DNA of 64,000 nt from Acidobacteriota bacterium (GTDB taxonomy: Bacteria > Acidobacteriota > Blastocatellia > UBA7656), in NCBI GenBank assembly GCA_016201275.1, contig JACQDB010000036.1:85751-149750 (forward strand), written 5' to 3'. Below are positions 52,492 through 62,268 of this stretch, piece after piece; position 1 is the first letter of the stretch, and the number at the start of each line of letters is the position of its first letter. The translations under genes were made by a program, and so were the position numbers. The notes below the pieces were generated by a model. It had not been told where the DNA came from and did not search any database. It saw nothing but the letters and a program-made list of their open reading frames with translations.

Positions 52492-54420
52492 ATGCCATAT
52501 TTGATGAGCATCAGTATCGGACCGGTTCAGGAATTTATTGCCTCTGCGCGCCGTAGCCGTGATCTGTGGTTCGGCTCTTGGCTGCTCAGTGAAATTTCAA
52601 AAGCCGCAGCAAAGAAGATAGCGGATGAAAATGGCGAACTAATTTTTCCTGCGATTAAGAAGAAAGAAGACCTATATCCAATTAAGTATGAAAAAGGAAT
52701 TCAAACTTCTGGGACGAATTTTAATGTAGTCAACAAAATTGTTGCCTTGATTGATACAGATCCGAAGCAATTTTGTGAAGGTGAGAAAAACGGCATTCGT
52801 CAGGCGATGCAAGACCGTTTGGAAGAAATTAGAGTTGACGCATACAACGGCATCAAAAATAAAAGTCACATTGATGAAGCCAAAGCCAAACTTCAAGTTG
52901 CCGATCTAATTGAGTTTTATTGGGCAGCTCATCCTGTAAAAGGTAATTCGGATTATGTACAAGCACGAGATGAAGCAGAGGCTTTGCTTGCTGCGCGAAA
53001 AAACCTGCGGGACTTTGTTCAGCCAACAGCATGGAGCGACCCTGTACCAAAATCTTCTCTTGATGGTTTACGCGAATCGGTAATTAAAGAGAGCGTTTAC
53101 AAAGCGGTTCAAGATGGAGGAATGACCCAAGAATCACTCCGTTTGCAGTTGGGTGTGCGTAACGGCGAGAGATTGTGTGGTGTTGGTCTACTAAAGCGGC
53201 ATGGTAATAGACAGGGGGACGACAGCTTTTTCAGTACATCACATATTGCAGCTTTACCTATAATGAATAGTCTCAGAACCGATAATATCGCTGAGAATCG
53301 AAAGGCATTCAATAACTACATAGAGAAACTCAAAGAGCTTGGGGTCAAAACCCATGACTTAAACAGCGTTCCTGTTCCAGAAGGAACGCTTCCTCATCCA
53401 GTGCTTGGCAGACGGGACGGACATCTCTTGTTTGGCGAGCGATTAAGCGAGTTTTTTGATACAAATGCCAAAGATGGAACACAGGCAGCGGCAAATAAGA
53501 AAAACTTAGAGCAAGCGAAAAGCGCCTTAAGCGACTTGCTTAAAGATAAATTTAAGATTAAAGCTCCGAAACCTTATTTCGCTTTGCTACACGCCGATGG
53601 CGATAGAATGGGTGAAGCTATTGACGCACAGGAAACTAAAGAAAAACACCAAGCAATTTCTTCAAAACTCTCTGAATTTGCAGGCAAAGTGCGGACGATT
53701 GTTGAAGGAGAACATGGCGGTTCGTTGGTTTACGCGGGTGGGGATGATGTGTTGGCTTTCTTGCCTTTGCACGAGGCTCTATTTTGTGCGCGAAAGTTAG
53801 CTAATGAATTTCGAGACACATTGGCGGAATTCAAAAAGGATGAAGGCAAATCTCCGACGCTCTCGGTTGGCATCGCTGTTGGTCATCATTTAGACGCTTT
53901 GCAAGATACTCTCAACTTGGCGCGTGAGGCTGAAACGGCTGCCAAGAAACAAGTCAAAGACAAAAACGCGCTTGCCATTATTGTTAGCAAGCGAAGCGGC
54001 GCGGATTGGCTGGTGAAAGGCAGTTGGTGTGATAGCTCTGCGAATGAAGAAGCATTGGACAACCGTTTGAACTACTTTATCTATTTGCATCTTGCAGAGG
54101 CATTACCGCGTGGAGTCGGTTACGAGTTACGTAATGTCGCTTTGCGGCTTGGTGGAGTGAAAGAACTGGAAGATGCTCTTCGCGAAGAGGCTTTGCGAAT
54201 CATCAAACGGAAACGTAGCAAGGATGGAAAGCTAAAGAAAGAAGTTTTTGAAAGGATGGAAAGGTATGTCAGGGATAAAGAACTTTCAATCGAAGATTTG
54301 GCTTATCAACTCATTGCTGTGCGTCCGTTTGCAGAGGCGATGAAACAGGCAGGCATTGATGCAAAAACCTTTGCCAGAAAAGCGGGATTTGAAGAACTCG
54401 CAGAAACGGGGAATAAATAA
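52492..54420 (+). CDS. cas10: Cas10 (Cmr2), large subunit with active-looking GGDD
   Basis: 642-residue scaffold and signalling subunit of the Cmr complex. The N-terminus SIGPVQEFIASARRSRDLWF is characteristic of Cmr2. The first Palm domain has HADGDRMG with D369 and D371, and the second has GGDD at 416-419 within VYAGGDDVLAFLP, as required for making cyclic oligoadenylate. No N-terminal HD nuclease domain is present, so it is not expected to cut DNA. GGAGG precedes the ATG. The stop overlaps the cmr3 start by one base. Confidence 0.95.
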   Translation: MPYLMSISIGPVQEFIASARRSRDLWFGSWLLSEISKAAAKKIADENGELIFPAIKKKEDLYPIKYEKGIQTSGTNFNVVNKIVALIDTDPKQFCEGEKNGIRQAMQDRLEEIRVDAYNGIKNKSHIDEAKAKLQVADLIEFYWAAHPVKGNSDYVQARDEAEALLAARKNLRDFVQPTAWSDPVPKSSLDGLRESVIKESVYKAVQDGGMTQESLRLQLGVRNGERLCGVGLLKRHGNRQGDDSFFSTSHIAALPIMNSLRTDNIAENRKAFNNYIEKLKELGVKTHDLNSVPVPEGTLPHPVLGRRDGHLLFGERLSEFFDTNAKDGTQAAANKKNLEQAKSALSDLLKDKFKIKAPKPYFALLHADGDRMGEAIDAQETKEKHQAISSKLSEFAGKVRTIVEGEHGGSLVYAGGDDVLAFLPLHEALFCARKLANEFRDTLAEFKKDEGKSPTLSVGIAVGHHLDALQDTLNLAREAETAAKKQVKDKNALAIIVSKRSGADWLVKGSWCDSSANEEALDNRLNYFIYLHLAEALPRGVGYELRNVALRLGGVKELEDALREEALRIIKRKRSKDGKLKKEVFERMERYVRDKELSIEDLAYQLIAVRPFAEAMKQAGIDAKTFARKAGFEELAETGNK

Positions 54421-55631
54421 TGAAAACTTGGATAATTGAGCCGCACGATTCTTTCATTGCGCGTGATGGTCGTCCTTTCGGATTGATTACTGGAGTGCGT
54501 GCCGCATCGCTGCCCTTTCCTTTTCCGTCCACGACAACAGGCGGAGTTCGCACACGCGACGGACTCAACCTAGAAGGCGTTTTCGATACGAGCAAAGAAA
54601 ATATAGATAAGGTCAAAAATCTGAGTGTGCGCGGCGCGTTGCTGGTTGAGATTGATGAAGATGAAAAAGTCATTCAGTGGTTTGTACACGCTCCCGCTGA
54701 TGCGTTGCTTCTTGACGCAAAAGACAAAGACAAAAATAGAGCTAAAGTTTGTCGGTTAATTCCAAAAACTTTGCCAACGAACGCCGCCACAAACATCCCC
54801 GATGATTTAATGCCTCTTTATTTGGAGAGCAAAGATAAAAGCAAACCGCACGGCTACGCGCCACGCTTTTGGAGATGGGATAAATTCAAGAAATGGCTGC
54901 TTGCTCCCAATGATTGCGACATTGAAAGCCTATATGACTTCGGCATAAGCGGATTGCCTCAAGATGAGCGTTCGCACGTTGCCATTGAAAGCGCAACACA
55001 GGCAAGCGAAGAAGGAAAGCTTTTTCAAACACGCGGCTTGGAATTCACGCGACAAAAACAAGAGAAGAAACTTGGCACGGCGACACGGCTTGCTTTAGCC
55101 GTAGCGACGGATGCGACCAAAATCAACAAAGGCGTTGCTTCGCTTGGCGGTGAACGAAGGCTGGTAAGCTGGCGCGAGTTTCAAGGCTCGGAAAATATCT
55201 TTGACTCAAAATGTCCAAGCGATATTGTGAATAGTGTTGTTGAAAATAAAGCCTGTCGCATCGTGTTATTGACACCCGCTTATTTTGAACAAGGCTGGAA
55301 GCCAACTTGGATTTTTCAAAATAACAACCTCGAATTAAAAGCCGCAGCCATTCAACGCACACAAGTAATTTCAGGCTGGGATTTTGAGTTTGTCGAGACC
55401 AAACCAGATGGAAGAATAATTCACGGTCGCCCCAAGCCTACAAGAAGACTGGTTCCGGCAGGTTCGGTCTTTTTCTTCAAACTCAACGGCAACAAAGACG
55501 AAATCAAAGATTGGATAAGTAGAACTTGGATGAGTTGCATTAGCGACGACGACACAAAACACAAAACTACGCCACGCAAAGATGGCTTCGGATTGGCTGT
55601 CTTAGGCGCTTGGAAAGAAGGTAAGGAGTAA
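54420..55631 (+). CDS. cmr3: Cmr3 subunit
   Basis: 403-residue Cas5-like RAMP protein that holds the 5' tag of the crRNA. WIIEPHDSFIARDGRPFG and SLPFPFPSTTTGGVRTRDG are the family signatures at the N-terminus; PAGSVFFFKL and DGFGLAVLGAW are near the C-terminus. It is translationally coupled to cas10 (TAATG). Confidence 0.93.
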   Translation: MKTWIIEPHDSFIARDGRPFGLITGVRAASLPFPFPSTTTGGVRTRDGLNLEGVFDTSKENIDKVKNLSVRGALLVEIDEDEKVIQWFVHAPADALLLDAKDKDKNRAKVCRLIPKTLPTNAATNIPDDLMPLYLESKDKSKPHGYAPRFWRWDKFKKWLLAPNDCDIESLYDFGISGLPQDERSHVAIESATQASEEGKLFQTRGLEFTRQKQEKKLGTATRLALAVATDATKINKGVASLGGERRLVSWREFQGSENIFDSKCPSDIVNSVVENKACRIVLLTPAYFEQGWKPTWIFQNNNLELKAAAIQRTQVISGWDFEFVETKPDGRIIHGRPKPTRRLVPAGSVFFFKLNGNKDEIKDWISRTWMSCISDDDTKHKTTPRKDGFGLAVLGAWKEGKE

Positions 55632-55637
55632 TTGATT

Positions 55638-56996
55638 ATGAGCAGATCAACACCAACAATCGCACCACCCATAACGGACAATCTTGTTGTGAAGAAAAAT
55701 GATGGCATCATCAAACAAGTGCGCCGCTATAAACTCATCACCCCGCTTTTCGGCGGAGGCGTAGAACCCGGAGTGAATGACGATGTGACTCTCATCAGTG
55801 GCAAAGCCATACGCGGTCACTTGCGCTTCTGGTGGCGTGCCACACGCGGCGGACGAATGGAATTTGAAGGCGACCTCAAAAAGATGAAAGACGCTGAAGA
55901 AATAATTTGGGGCGCAGCAAGTACAAAAGATAAACCAAGACCGTCATTGGTTCAGATTGAGGTTGATGTGACAAATAAAGGAAGTAAAGAGTACCCCTAT
56001 GATAGATCACGAAAAGAAACAGGTATTCCGCTCTATGCGGCTTTTCCATTGCAGCCTACCTCAAACGACAGAGATTCAGGAGCAAAAGCTAAGTTTGTGA
56101 GTATGGAAGTTGCATTTACCTTAACGATTTCATTCCCTCAAAATTATGCTAAAGACATCGAAGCCGCCTTATGGGCATGGGAAACTTTTGGAGGTATTGG
56201 AGCACGAACACGGCGAGGCTTCGGGGCTATACAACTTGAAAATGTAAATGGGCAAACTATAGCCAGACCAGACAAAGTTGCTACAAGAAATGAAATCTCT
56301 CCTATGCTCAATGAACAACTTAAAAAATATGTAGTGGATGGCGAATGGCCTGACGACGTTCCACATTTAAGCCAAGACGCATTATTTGAGGTGACGGATT
56401 TTGAGCAAGATGCTTTGCATTGCTGGAATAACTTAATCGAAAAGCTCAAGGAATTCAGACAACAGCGTAACCCCGGAAGAGAAAGGAGAATTCCAGGACG
56501 GAGTAAGTGGTCTGAGCCTGAAGCAATCCGTGAAATTACAAAACAAAGATCGCCGAAGCACCAAAAAACAGAGCCAAATTTCGTTAAGTTTCCACGTGCG
56601 GCTTTCGGGCTTCCTATAGTCTTTCAGTTTAAAGACCAAGATAAAAGAAATCCTTCCAACCCTAATGCAGACCCGGGCAAAACATTACTTGGATTGACTA
56701 ATTCAGAGCGCCTTGCAAGTCCGCTCATCTTACGTGCAATAGCAGTTTCAAGAACGCAATTTGTTGGTGTTGCTTTAATTCTTGATGGAACTCTGTTAGC
56801 TGATGAAATGGATTTAACCCTGAGGAATGACGAAGAGCGAAACAAAAATGTGGTCAGGACAAACTTAATGGCAGACCTTGACCAAAAGGAAGCAGAACAA
56901 ATTAAGAAAATGGACAACCGCACTCCCCTGTTGGGTAGAACAACAGATGTGCTACAGGCATTTTTGAATTTTTTGAACTCTAAGGAGAAAAACTAG
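55638..56996 (+). CDS. cmr1: Cmr1 subunit
   Basis: 452 residues from the ATG at 55638, preceded by AAGGAG (a TTG at 55632 is also open). Cas7-like subunit near the 3' end of the crRNA. YKLITPLFGGGVEPG and SGKAIRGHLRFWWRATRGG are diagnostic, and GGIGARTRRGFGAIQL is the glycine-rich loop. Here it lies between cmr3 and cmr4 rather than at the head of the operon. It is somewhat AT-rich compared with the housekeeping genes upstream. Confidence 0.93.
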   Translation: MSRSTPTIAPPITDNLVVKKNDGIIKQVRRYKLITPLFGGGVEPGVNDDVTLISGKAIRGHLRFWWRATRGGRMEFEGDLKKMKDAEEIIWGAASTKDKPRPSLVQIEVDVTNKGSKEYPYDRSRKETGIPLYAAFPLQPTSNDRDSGAKAKFVSMEVAFTLTISFPQNYAKDIEAALWAWETFGGIGARTRRGFGAIQLENVNGQTIARPDKVATRNEISPMLNEQLKKYVVDGEWPDDVPHLSQDALFEVTDFEQDALHCWNNLIEKLKEFRQQRNPGRERRIPGRSKWSEPEAIREITKQRSPKHQKTEPNFVKFPRAAFGLPIVFQFKDQDKRNPSNPNADPGKTLLGLTNSERLASPLILRAIAVSRTQFVGVALILDGTLLADEMDLTLRNDEERNKNVVRTNLMADLDQKEAEQIKKMDNRTPLLGRTTDVLQAFLNFLNSKEKN

Positions 56997-56998
56997 CG

Positions 56999-57904
56999 AT
57001 GAAAACGAAAATACTTTACACCCATGCGCTTTCGCCGTTGCACGCAGGGACTGGACAAGGCATTGGCGTTATTGATTTGCCGATTGCCAGAGAGAAGGCT
57101 ACAGGCTTGCCGTTCTTGCCCGGTTCATCCGTCAAAGGCTCTTTGCGCGATGTTTGCGACGATAAAGAGAAACAAAAAAATCTTTTTGGGCCGGAGAAAA
57201 ATAACGCAGACCTACACGCGGGTTCAGTTCAGTTTTCAGATCAAAGGCTTTTGTTATTGCCGGTACGAAGTTTGAAAGGAACTTTTGCTTGGGTGACCTC
57301 GCCTTACATCTTGAATCGTTTTGTGCGCGATGCGCGTGATGCTGATGCGAACAGCTTGATTAAAACCGTGCCAACGCCCTTGTCGAATGAAGAAGTGCAG
57401 GAATGTTTTGTTATTGACAAAAACAAGTTGGAAATGAAAGACGACAAAGGCAACCTCAAAGTCTATCTCGAAGATTTGGATTTGACCGTCAGCGGTGACA
57501 AAACCAAAGCGCAAGCATGGGCTGATGTTTTTGCCAATGAAATTTTTACGGGCGATTGGCAAAGCTTTTTCAAAGAGCGTTTTTGCATCGTGCCTGATGA
57601 TGTTTTGAATTTCCTGTTGGACACCGCTACGGAGATAACCGCACGCATCAGCATTAACCCAGAGACAAAGACTGCTGAAGACGGACAGCTTTGGTACGAA
57701 GAAGCTTTGCCTTGCGAAACTGTACTTTTTGGCTTGGCTCTCGCGGTCAAAATCGGGAAAGAAACTGTAAGAGTTGAACCTGAAGTTGCCTTAAAAGAAA
57801 TCTCAAATTTAATCGCAAAGCCCGTACAGTTTGGTGGTAAAGCTACTGTCGGACGCGGACTCTGTCGTTTGACGTTTTCAAAAGCCAATGGAGGTGCTAT
57901 CTGA
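56999..57904 (+). CDS. cmr4: Cmr4 subunit, backbone RNase
   Basis: 301-residue Cas7-like protein forming the filament that cuts target RNA at 6-nt steps. LSPLHAGTGQGIGVIDLPIA is the signature and places an aspartate at position 26, the same number as the catalytic Asp of Pyrococcus furiosus Cmr4, so target RNA cleavage should be intact. FLPGSSVKGSLRD follows. It begins two bases after cmr1. Confidence 0.95.
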   Translation: MKTKILYTHALSPLHAGTGQGIGVIDLPIAREKATGLPFLPGSSVKGSLRDVCDDKEKQKNLFGPEKNNADLHAGSVQFSDQRLLLLPVRSLKGTFAWVTSPYILNRFVRDARDADANSLIKTVPTPLSNEEVQECFVIDKNKLEMKDDKGNLKVYLEDLDLTVSGDKTKAQAWADVFANEIFTGDWQSFFKERFCIVPDDVLNFLLDTATEITARISINPETKTAEDGQLWYEEALPCETVLFGLALAVKIGKETVRVEPEVALKEISNLIAKPVQFGGKATVGRGLCRLTFSKANGGAI

Positions 57905-58233
57905 TGCTACAAACACGAAGCCAACGATTCGCTGACAGTGCTTATAAAAAAGTTTTAGAGGTATCAAAAGACAAAGACAAAAGAGACGAATACAAGCGAG
58001 TTGTTCTTAATCTCCCTGTATTGATTCGCACGGCGGGATTGGCACAAGCTCTCGCTTTTGTTGAGAAAGAGCATACGAAACTTATCCAGCATTTAGCCGA
58101 AACTGTGGAGGTTACAAATTTGTCAGCGTCTTCTCGTAGTGTCTCGTTGCAAGAATATATGCGAATCACACGCGACACTTTAGACGCGCTTGTTTGGTAC
58201 AAACGCTTTGCTGAATCGCTCATTAAAACCTAA
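57904..58233 (+). CDS. cmr5: Cmr5 small subunit
   Basis: 109-residue helical protein (TRSQRFADSAYKKVLEV, then LIRTAGLAQALAFVEKEH) matching Cmr5, which lines the target-RNA channel. Its ATG overlaps the cmr4 stop by one base (TGATG). Confidence 0.93.
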   Translation: MLQTRSQRFADSAYKKVLEVSKDKDKRDEYKRVVLNLPVLIRTAGLAQALAFVEKEHTKLIQHLAETVEVTNLSASSRSVSLQEYMRITRDTLDALVWYKRFAESLIKT

Positions 58234-58252
58234 TGAGAACGGAGATAAAATT

Positions 58253-59029
58253 ATGTCATCACGCAGAAACGCTTTAGCAAATATTAAAACCAATGGAGTG
58301 CAAACAGCCAACGCCAGTTTGTGGTTGAATAAGTTTTTGGGCGAACCAAATGCAAGCGACAACGACAAAAAACGAAAACTCATCGAGGGCGTAATAAATC
58401 AAAAGACTATTAGCGACACAAAAGACCTATACAAAGAATTCTTCACTCGTTGGGAACAAACACTCAAAGATTACGGTGTAAAGGAAACGCGCAAAGCCCA
58501 GGTGCGCGGACGAATGGTTATTGGCTTAGGCTCAGAGAGCGTTTTAGAAACTTCTGTCACACTTCATCATACTTACGGCGTTCCCTATATTCCCGGCAGC
58601 GCTTTGAAAGGTCTCGCCAGAAGTTTCACCAAGAAGATGGATGGATGGACAGACGAACACAGCGAAATTGTTTTTGGCAATAAGAAAGAGAATGACAATA
58701 AACAAGATGACAATGCTTTTGCAGGTTTCATTACTTTTTTCGATGCCTTATTGATTCCTAATGGGCAGCCATTTACAAAGGCGTTACATTTAGACGTGTT
58801 GACTGTTCACCACAAAGAATACTACGAAGACAAACCAAAGCCGCCAGCGGATTGGGACGATCCGACTCCGATTCCGTTTCTCTCTGCAACGGGAACTTAC
58901 CTGCTTGCTTTAGCTGGTCCGACAAATTGGATTAATCCAACACTCAAGCTTTTAGAACTTGCATTGAAAGAAGAAGGCATCGGAGCAAAGACTTCGAGTG
59001 GTTATGGTCGAATGGAATTCAAAGGCTAA
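58253..59029 (+). CDS. cmr6: Cmr6 subunit
   Basis: 258 residues from the ATG at 58253, which has GGAG 8 nt upstream; a longer open frame from 58190 would overlap cmr5 and is not needed. Cas7-like end cap of the complex. TSVTLHHTYGVPYIPGSALK and GIGAKTSSGYGRM are the family motifs. It has a lysine-rich, possibly flexible N-terminus of about 90 residues. Confidence 0.93.
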   Translation: MSSRRNALANIKTNGVQTANASLWLNKFLGEPNASDNDKKRKLIEGVINQKTISDTKDLYKEFFTRWEQTLKDYGVKETRKAQVRGRMVIGLGSESVLETSVTLHHTYGVPYIPGSALKGLARSFTKKMDGWTDEHSEIVFGNKKENDNKQDDNAFAGFITFFDALLIPNGQPFTKALHLDVLTVHHKEYYEDKPKPPADWDDPTPIPFLSATGTYLLALAGPTNWINPTLKLLELALKEEGIGAKTSSGYGRMEFKG

Positions 59030-59039
59030 GGAAATTGAT

Positions 59040-60212
59040 ATGAGCATTCCCGAAAAGAAGGAACGCGGATTGTTACTCTTAATTGGCGGACGGCAAATGC
59101 CAAACTTTTTGACCGCGCAGTATTTACTCCCTAATGTGATTGTGCCTATTGCTTCTCATGAAGCGATGAAAGATGCTTGGAAAAAGATTGAACCTGCGCT
59201 GAAATCGTTGGAGCTTAATACTGTCTTCCCAAAAGAAGTGGATGCGATTGGTTTGGATGAAATAAAAGAAAAATGCCAAGAGGCATTAAAAGAATTTCCC
59301 AATGTCGAATGGGTTTTCAATATCACCTGTGCTACTTCGGTAATGAGCATCGCTGCCTACGAAGTTGCTAAAGAGCATGGGGCATCTGCTTGGTATTTGG
59401 ATACCAATACGCGCAGAGTTGCTACGCTTTGCGGGAAGCCACCAAAAGCGAATCTCTACCATGTCAAAATAGCTGATTATTTGCGAGCTTACGGACGCAA
59501 CATCGGGACAAAGGGGATAGACAACGCTTCTGCTAGTCTGGAGAGCTTGGCGCGACAACTAGCTCTCGATGCAGCAACCACGACGGCTTTTCAGCATTCT
59601 CTTGGTAAATCCGTGCAGGGGAAAGATGCTCTTAAAGCAAAGAATTTGAGTTCAAAAACAGAACCACTCGCTGACAAGGTACGCACCCTTTTTTATGCGG
59701 CGCAAACGGCTGAAATGTTATATGGCATTCAGGAGACAGACGCTGGGGAGTTGGAATTTATTTTGCCGGGACGTGAAAGCTTTCTTTTTCTAAACGGAGG
59801 TTGGCTGGAGTTTTACACCTGGTTGATAGCACGCGACACAAAGAGTTTTGATGATGCCTGCTATTCACTGACAATACCTGCAGATGGTGACCAAAAAGAG
59901 ATTGACTTAGCCTTAACTTACGCCGGGGCGTTGTTGATTGCGGAATGTAAGACGGATGCCAAACCATTTAAGACAACTTATTTGGAAAAATTAGTCGCTG
60001 TATCAAGTTTGATTGGCGCAAATTTCGTTGGCAAAATTTTCATTACTAATCAAACACCAGACTATTCAAACTCTTCGATCAAAGATTTTTTCAATCAAGC
60101 CGAGTCACGACAAATAATCGTTGTCACCGGAAATGAACTAACAAACCTGAGCGCAATTTTAGAGAAAGAGGTAGGAATAAACAAACAACTTCCAACCTAC
60201 TTTCGTGGGTAA
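59040..60212 (+). CDS. Card1/Can2-like CARF nuclease (DUF1887 group)
   Basis: 390 residues from the ATG at 59040, with AAGGA upstream. The N-terminal CARF domain (about 8-150) opens with GLLLLIGGRQMPNFLTAQYL and has NITCATSVMSIAAYEVAK, the nucleotide-ligand loop typical of the group. The C-terminal PD-(D/E)XK domain has E287-I-D289 and E302-C-K304 in KEIDLALTYAGALLIAECKT. In studied relatives (Card1, Can2) cyclic tetra-adenylate activates cutting of single-stranded DNA and RNA or of nicked DNA. All the named active-site residues are present. It is the principal recognisable effector of this locus. Confidence 0.9.
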   Translation: MSIPEKKERGLLLLIGGRQMPNFLTAQYLLPNVIVPIASHEAMKDAWKKIEPALKSLELNTVFPKEVDAIGLDEIKEKCQEALKEFPNVEWVFNITCATSVMSIAAYEVAKEHGASAWYLDTNTRRVATLCGKPPKANLYHVKIADYLRAYGRNIGTKGIDNASASLESLARQLALDAATTTAFQHSLGKSVQGKDALKAKNLSSKTEPLADKVRTLFYAAQTAEMLYGIQETDAGELEFILPGRESFLFLNGGWLEFYTWLIARDTKSFDDACYSLTIPADGDQKEIDLALTYAGALLIAECKTDAKPFKTTYLEKLVAVSSLIGANFVGKIFITNQTPDYSNSSIKDFFNQAESRQIIVVTGNELTNLSAILEKEVGINKQLPTYFRG

Positions 60213-60243
60213 GTTTGACTGGCAAAAGAAAGGTAGTAAACAA

Positions 60244-62268
60244 ATGAGCTACATTCGACTGAACATCATAGACCAACATCAAGCCATCAATGGCGAAGTG
60301 CATGGCAGCGAAGGTGATGCCATAGTTGCGGCGCTGGCGGCAGAACCTGAAACCATTGATGAATTGGCGCTCGCTTTTTCTAGGTTTACTCAAAACCGAG
60401 AAGCACGACGACATCAAGATCATGCGTTGCCGCGTACTCAAGATCATGCGCCCTCGGTTCAGGATCGCGAGACGCTACTCACTCAAGATGATGCGGCACT
60501 CACGCAAGATCATGCGTCGTCGCTCACGCAAGGTGATGCGCCGCGACTCACTCTGCGTGATGAATCGTTGCCACTCGCTCAAGATGATTCGTTGCCCTTA
60601 GCTCGTAATGACGCGGCTTCGTTGGCTCATCACCACGAGTCGCCGTTTCGCGGGTTTGCCAACTACGAAAATCTTGAGCCATCTGATGCAGGCGTCGTTA
60701 TTATTGATCTGGCGGCGCGGCTTGTGGCAGTTGATTCGAGCTATTCGCAGCCTGCGGCGCAAGGCGCAATCCGGCTGTGTATCGGCGACAAGACCTGGCA
60801 GCAAAGCACTCATCCCCATGATGAAAAAACTCATGAGGATTTCAGCGATCAAGATGAAAAGATACAAGAGAATTTCACGGATCAAGGTGAAAAAACTCAT
60901 AGGGATTGCGCTGATGACCAAAATGAAATGATGCATGAAAATTTCATCAATCAAGATGAAAAAACTCATGGGGATTGCGCTAATGACCAGAATGAAAAGT
61001 CACAGAAGCATTTCAAGGATAAAAAGACTCATCACCCTTTCGCCGATTACCCTACGGAACGATTCGGCGAGGGCGAAACTCTTAGCCACCCGCAAACTAC
61101 TCGCAACACAGAGGCTGATTTTGACGCGGAATTATTCAATAATGACGGGGCTTTTCTTGACGAAGCAGCGATAGCTTTTTATGCAGACGATGCGCCAGAC
61201 GACGATGCGCCCGACGAAATAGCGATTCCTTATCGTTTGTCAGACGACTGGCTTTTTGTCTATTCGATTCCTGAATATGAAAGCCTCTGCTACCAACGCC
61301 GTGAAGCGCGTCTGGCGAGGCAGCCGCTTGAGGCGCGGGCAGTTTTGTATGGCAAGCCTTTGCTTGAGTTCATCGCTCGTGAAGGTCTTGCAGCGCGTCA
61401 GTTATTTGCAGAATCAGGCAACGCTACTGCTGCCGAAGAAACTTTTGCCCAAGCCGAGCAAAGCGAAAATTTAAGTAGCGACAACAACGAGGAAACACTT
61501 GCCTACGACAACGAAATCAGAGAAATGATTGCCGCAATTTCTAACCCTGCTGAGTCGGTCAGCGAAGCGCAGTGGGAAATCATCTCGGCGATTCACGCCA
61601 AATGGTGGATGACGCAACGCCCAGACCTGCAAGGCAAAACGCCGCGCGAAGTCTTGCTCGCTAAACATGATTTCATTGATTCCGATCTGCACTCGCGCCA
61701 ACTGCAATGGTCGTTTACTAATCAATGTCCGCCGCCGCTTTCGACAAGTTCAAGAGCTTACCTCTACGGCGGCTTCGGTAGGCACGAAATCGTCGTCTAT
61801 TACGACTTGGTTCGGCACTTGCTCCATGAATGCTTTGCCTATTTGCAAACTCAGAAAGAGCTTTCAACCAATGCCCTCAGCGAATTTTTAGAGCAGACGA
61901 AAACCTTTTGGTTGGCAATGCCGAGCCGCGATTATTCGGGCAAGATTCCGGCGCGCTACATTGAACTTGAACGCCTACGCATTCCTTTTGCGATGTCGGC
62001 GCAGGAAGCCATCATTGATGAAGATTGCCCTTTATGCCGGATGTCGGAAATTTTTGACACCCCAGGTTTCTGGCACCTCGACGGTTCGCACATGGACAAC
62101 CGTTTCGAGTTTTCGTTTTACGCAAGCCTTGAAGAATGGCAAGCCGAACAACAAGAGTGGGAAGAGAGCAGCAAAAGGTTTGAGCGTGATTGGCAGGCAC
62201 GAAACGAGAAGCCGTCGCCGGATAAGGCGCTCAATAGGCTTGACGATGACGAGACGTTGATTCAATAA
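60244..62268 (+). CDS. Unrecognised 674-residue protein with two kinds of tandem repeat
   Basis: Start ATG at 60244, 31 nt after the CARF nuclease, with GAAAGG upstream. Four parts are visible. Residues 1-50: a short folded segment (INGEVHGSEGDAIVAALAAE). About 55-135: repeats of the LTQDDAALTQDHASS kind. About 140-185: a conserved-looking segment (DAGVVIIDLAARLVAVDSSY). About 190-265: 23-residue charged repeats such as KTHRDCADDQNEMMHENFIN. The remainder, about 330-674, looks globular, with SDDWLFVYSIPEYE, ARAVLYGKPLLEFI, and a C-terminal DEDCPLCRMSE with a nearby GFWHLDGSHMDNRF. I know no function. Its place between two signalling genes suggests a role in the type III response. Confidence 0.8.
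   Translation: MSYIRLNIIDQHQAINGEVHGSEGDAIVAALAAEPETIDELALAFSRFTQNREARRHQDHALPRTQDHAPSVQDRETLLTQDDAALTQDHASSLTQGDAPRLTLRDESLPLAQDDSLPLARNDAASLAHHHESPFRGFANYENLEPSDAGVVIIDLAARLVAVDSSYSQPAAQGAIRLCIGDKTWQQSTHPHDEKTHEDFSDQDEKIQENFTDQGEKTHRDCADDQNEMMHENFINQDEKTHGDCANDQNEKSQKHFKDKKTHHPFADYPTERFGEGETLSHPQTTRNTEADFDAELFNNDGAFLDEAAIAFYADDAPDDDAPDEIAIPYRLSDDWLFVYSIPEYESLCYQRREARLARQPLEARAVLYGKPLLEFIAREGLAARQLFAESGNATAAEETFAQAEQSENLSSDNNEETLAYDNEIREMIAAISNPAESVSEAQWEIISAIHAKWWMTQRPDLQGKTPREVLLAKHDFIDSDLHSRQLQWSFTNQCPPPLSTSSRAYLYGGFGRHEIVVYYDLVRHLLHECFAYLQTQKELSTNALSEFLEQTKTFWLAMPSRDYSGKIPARYIELERLRIPFAMSAQEAIIDEDCPLCRMSEIFDTPGFWHLDGSHMDNRFEFSFYASLEEWQAEQQEWEESSKRFERDWQARNEKPSPDKALNRLDDDETLIQ

Noticed and set aside
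60400..61030. Tandem repeats in the CRISPR locus that might be an array
   Set aside because: The units are in frame within a long coding sequence, are degenerate, and lack spacers; they are protein repeats.
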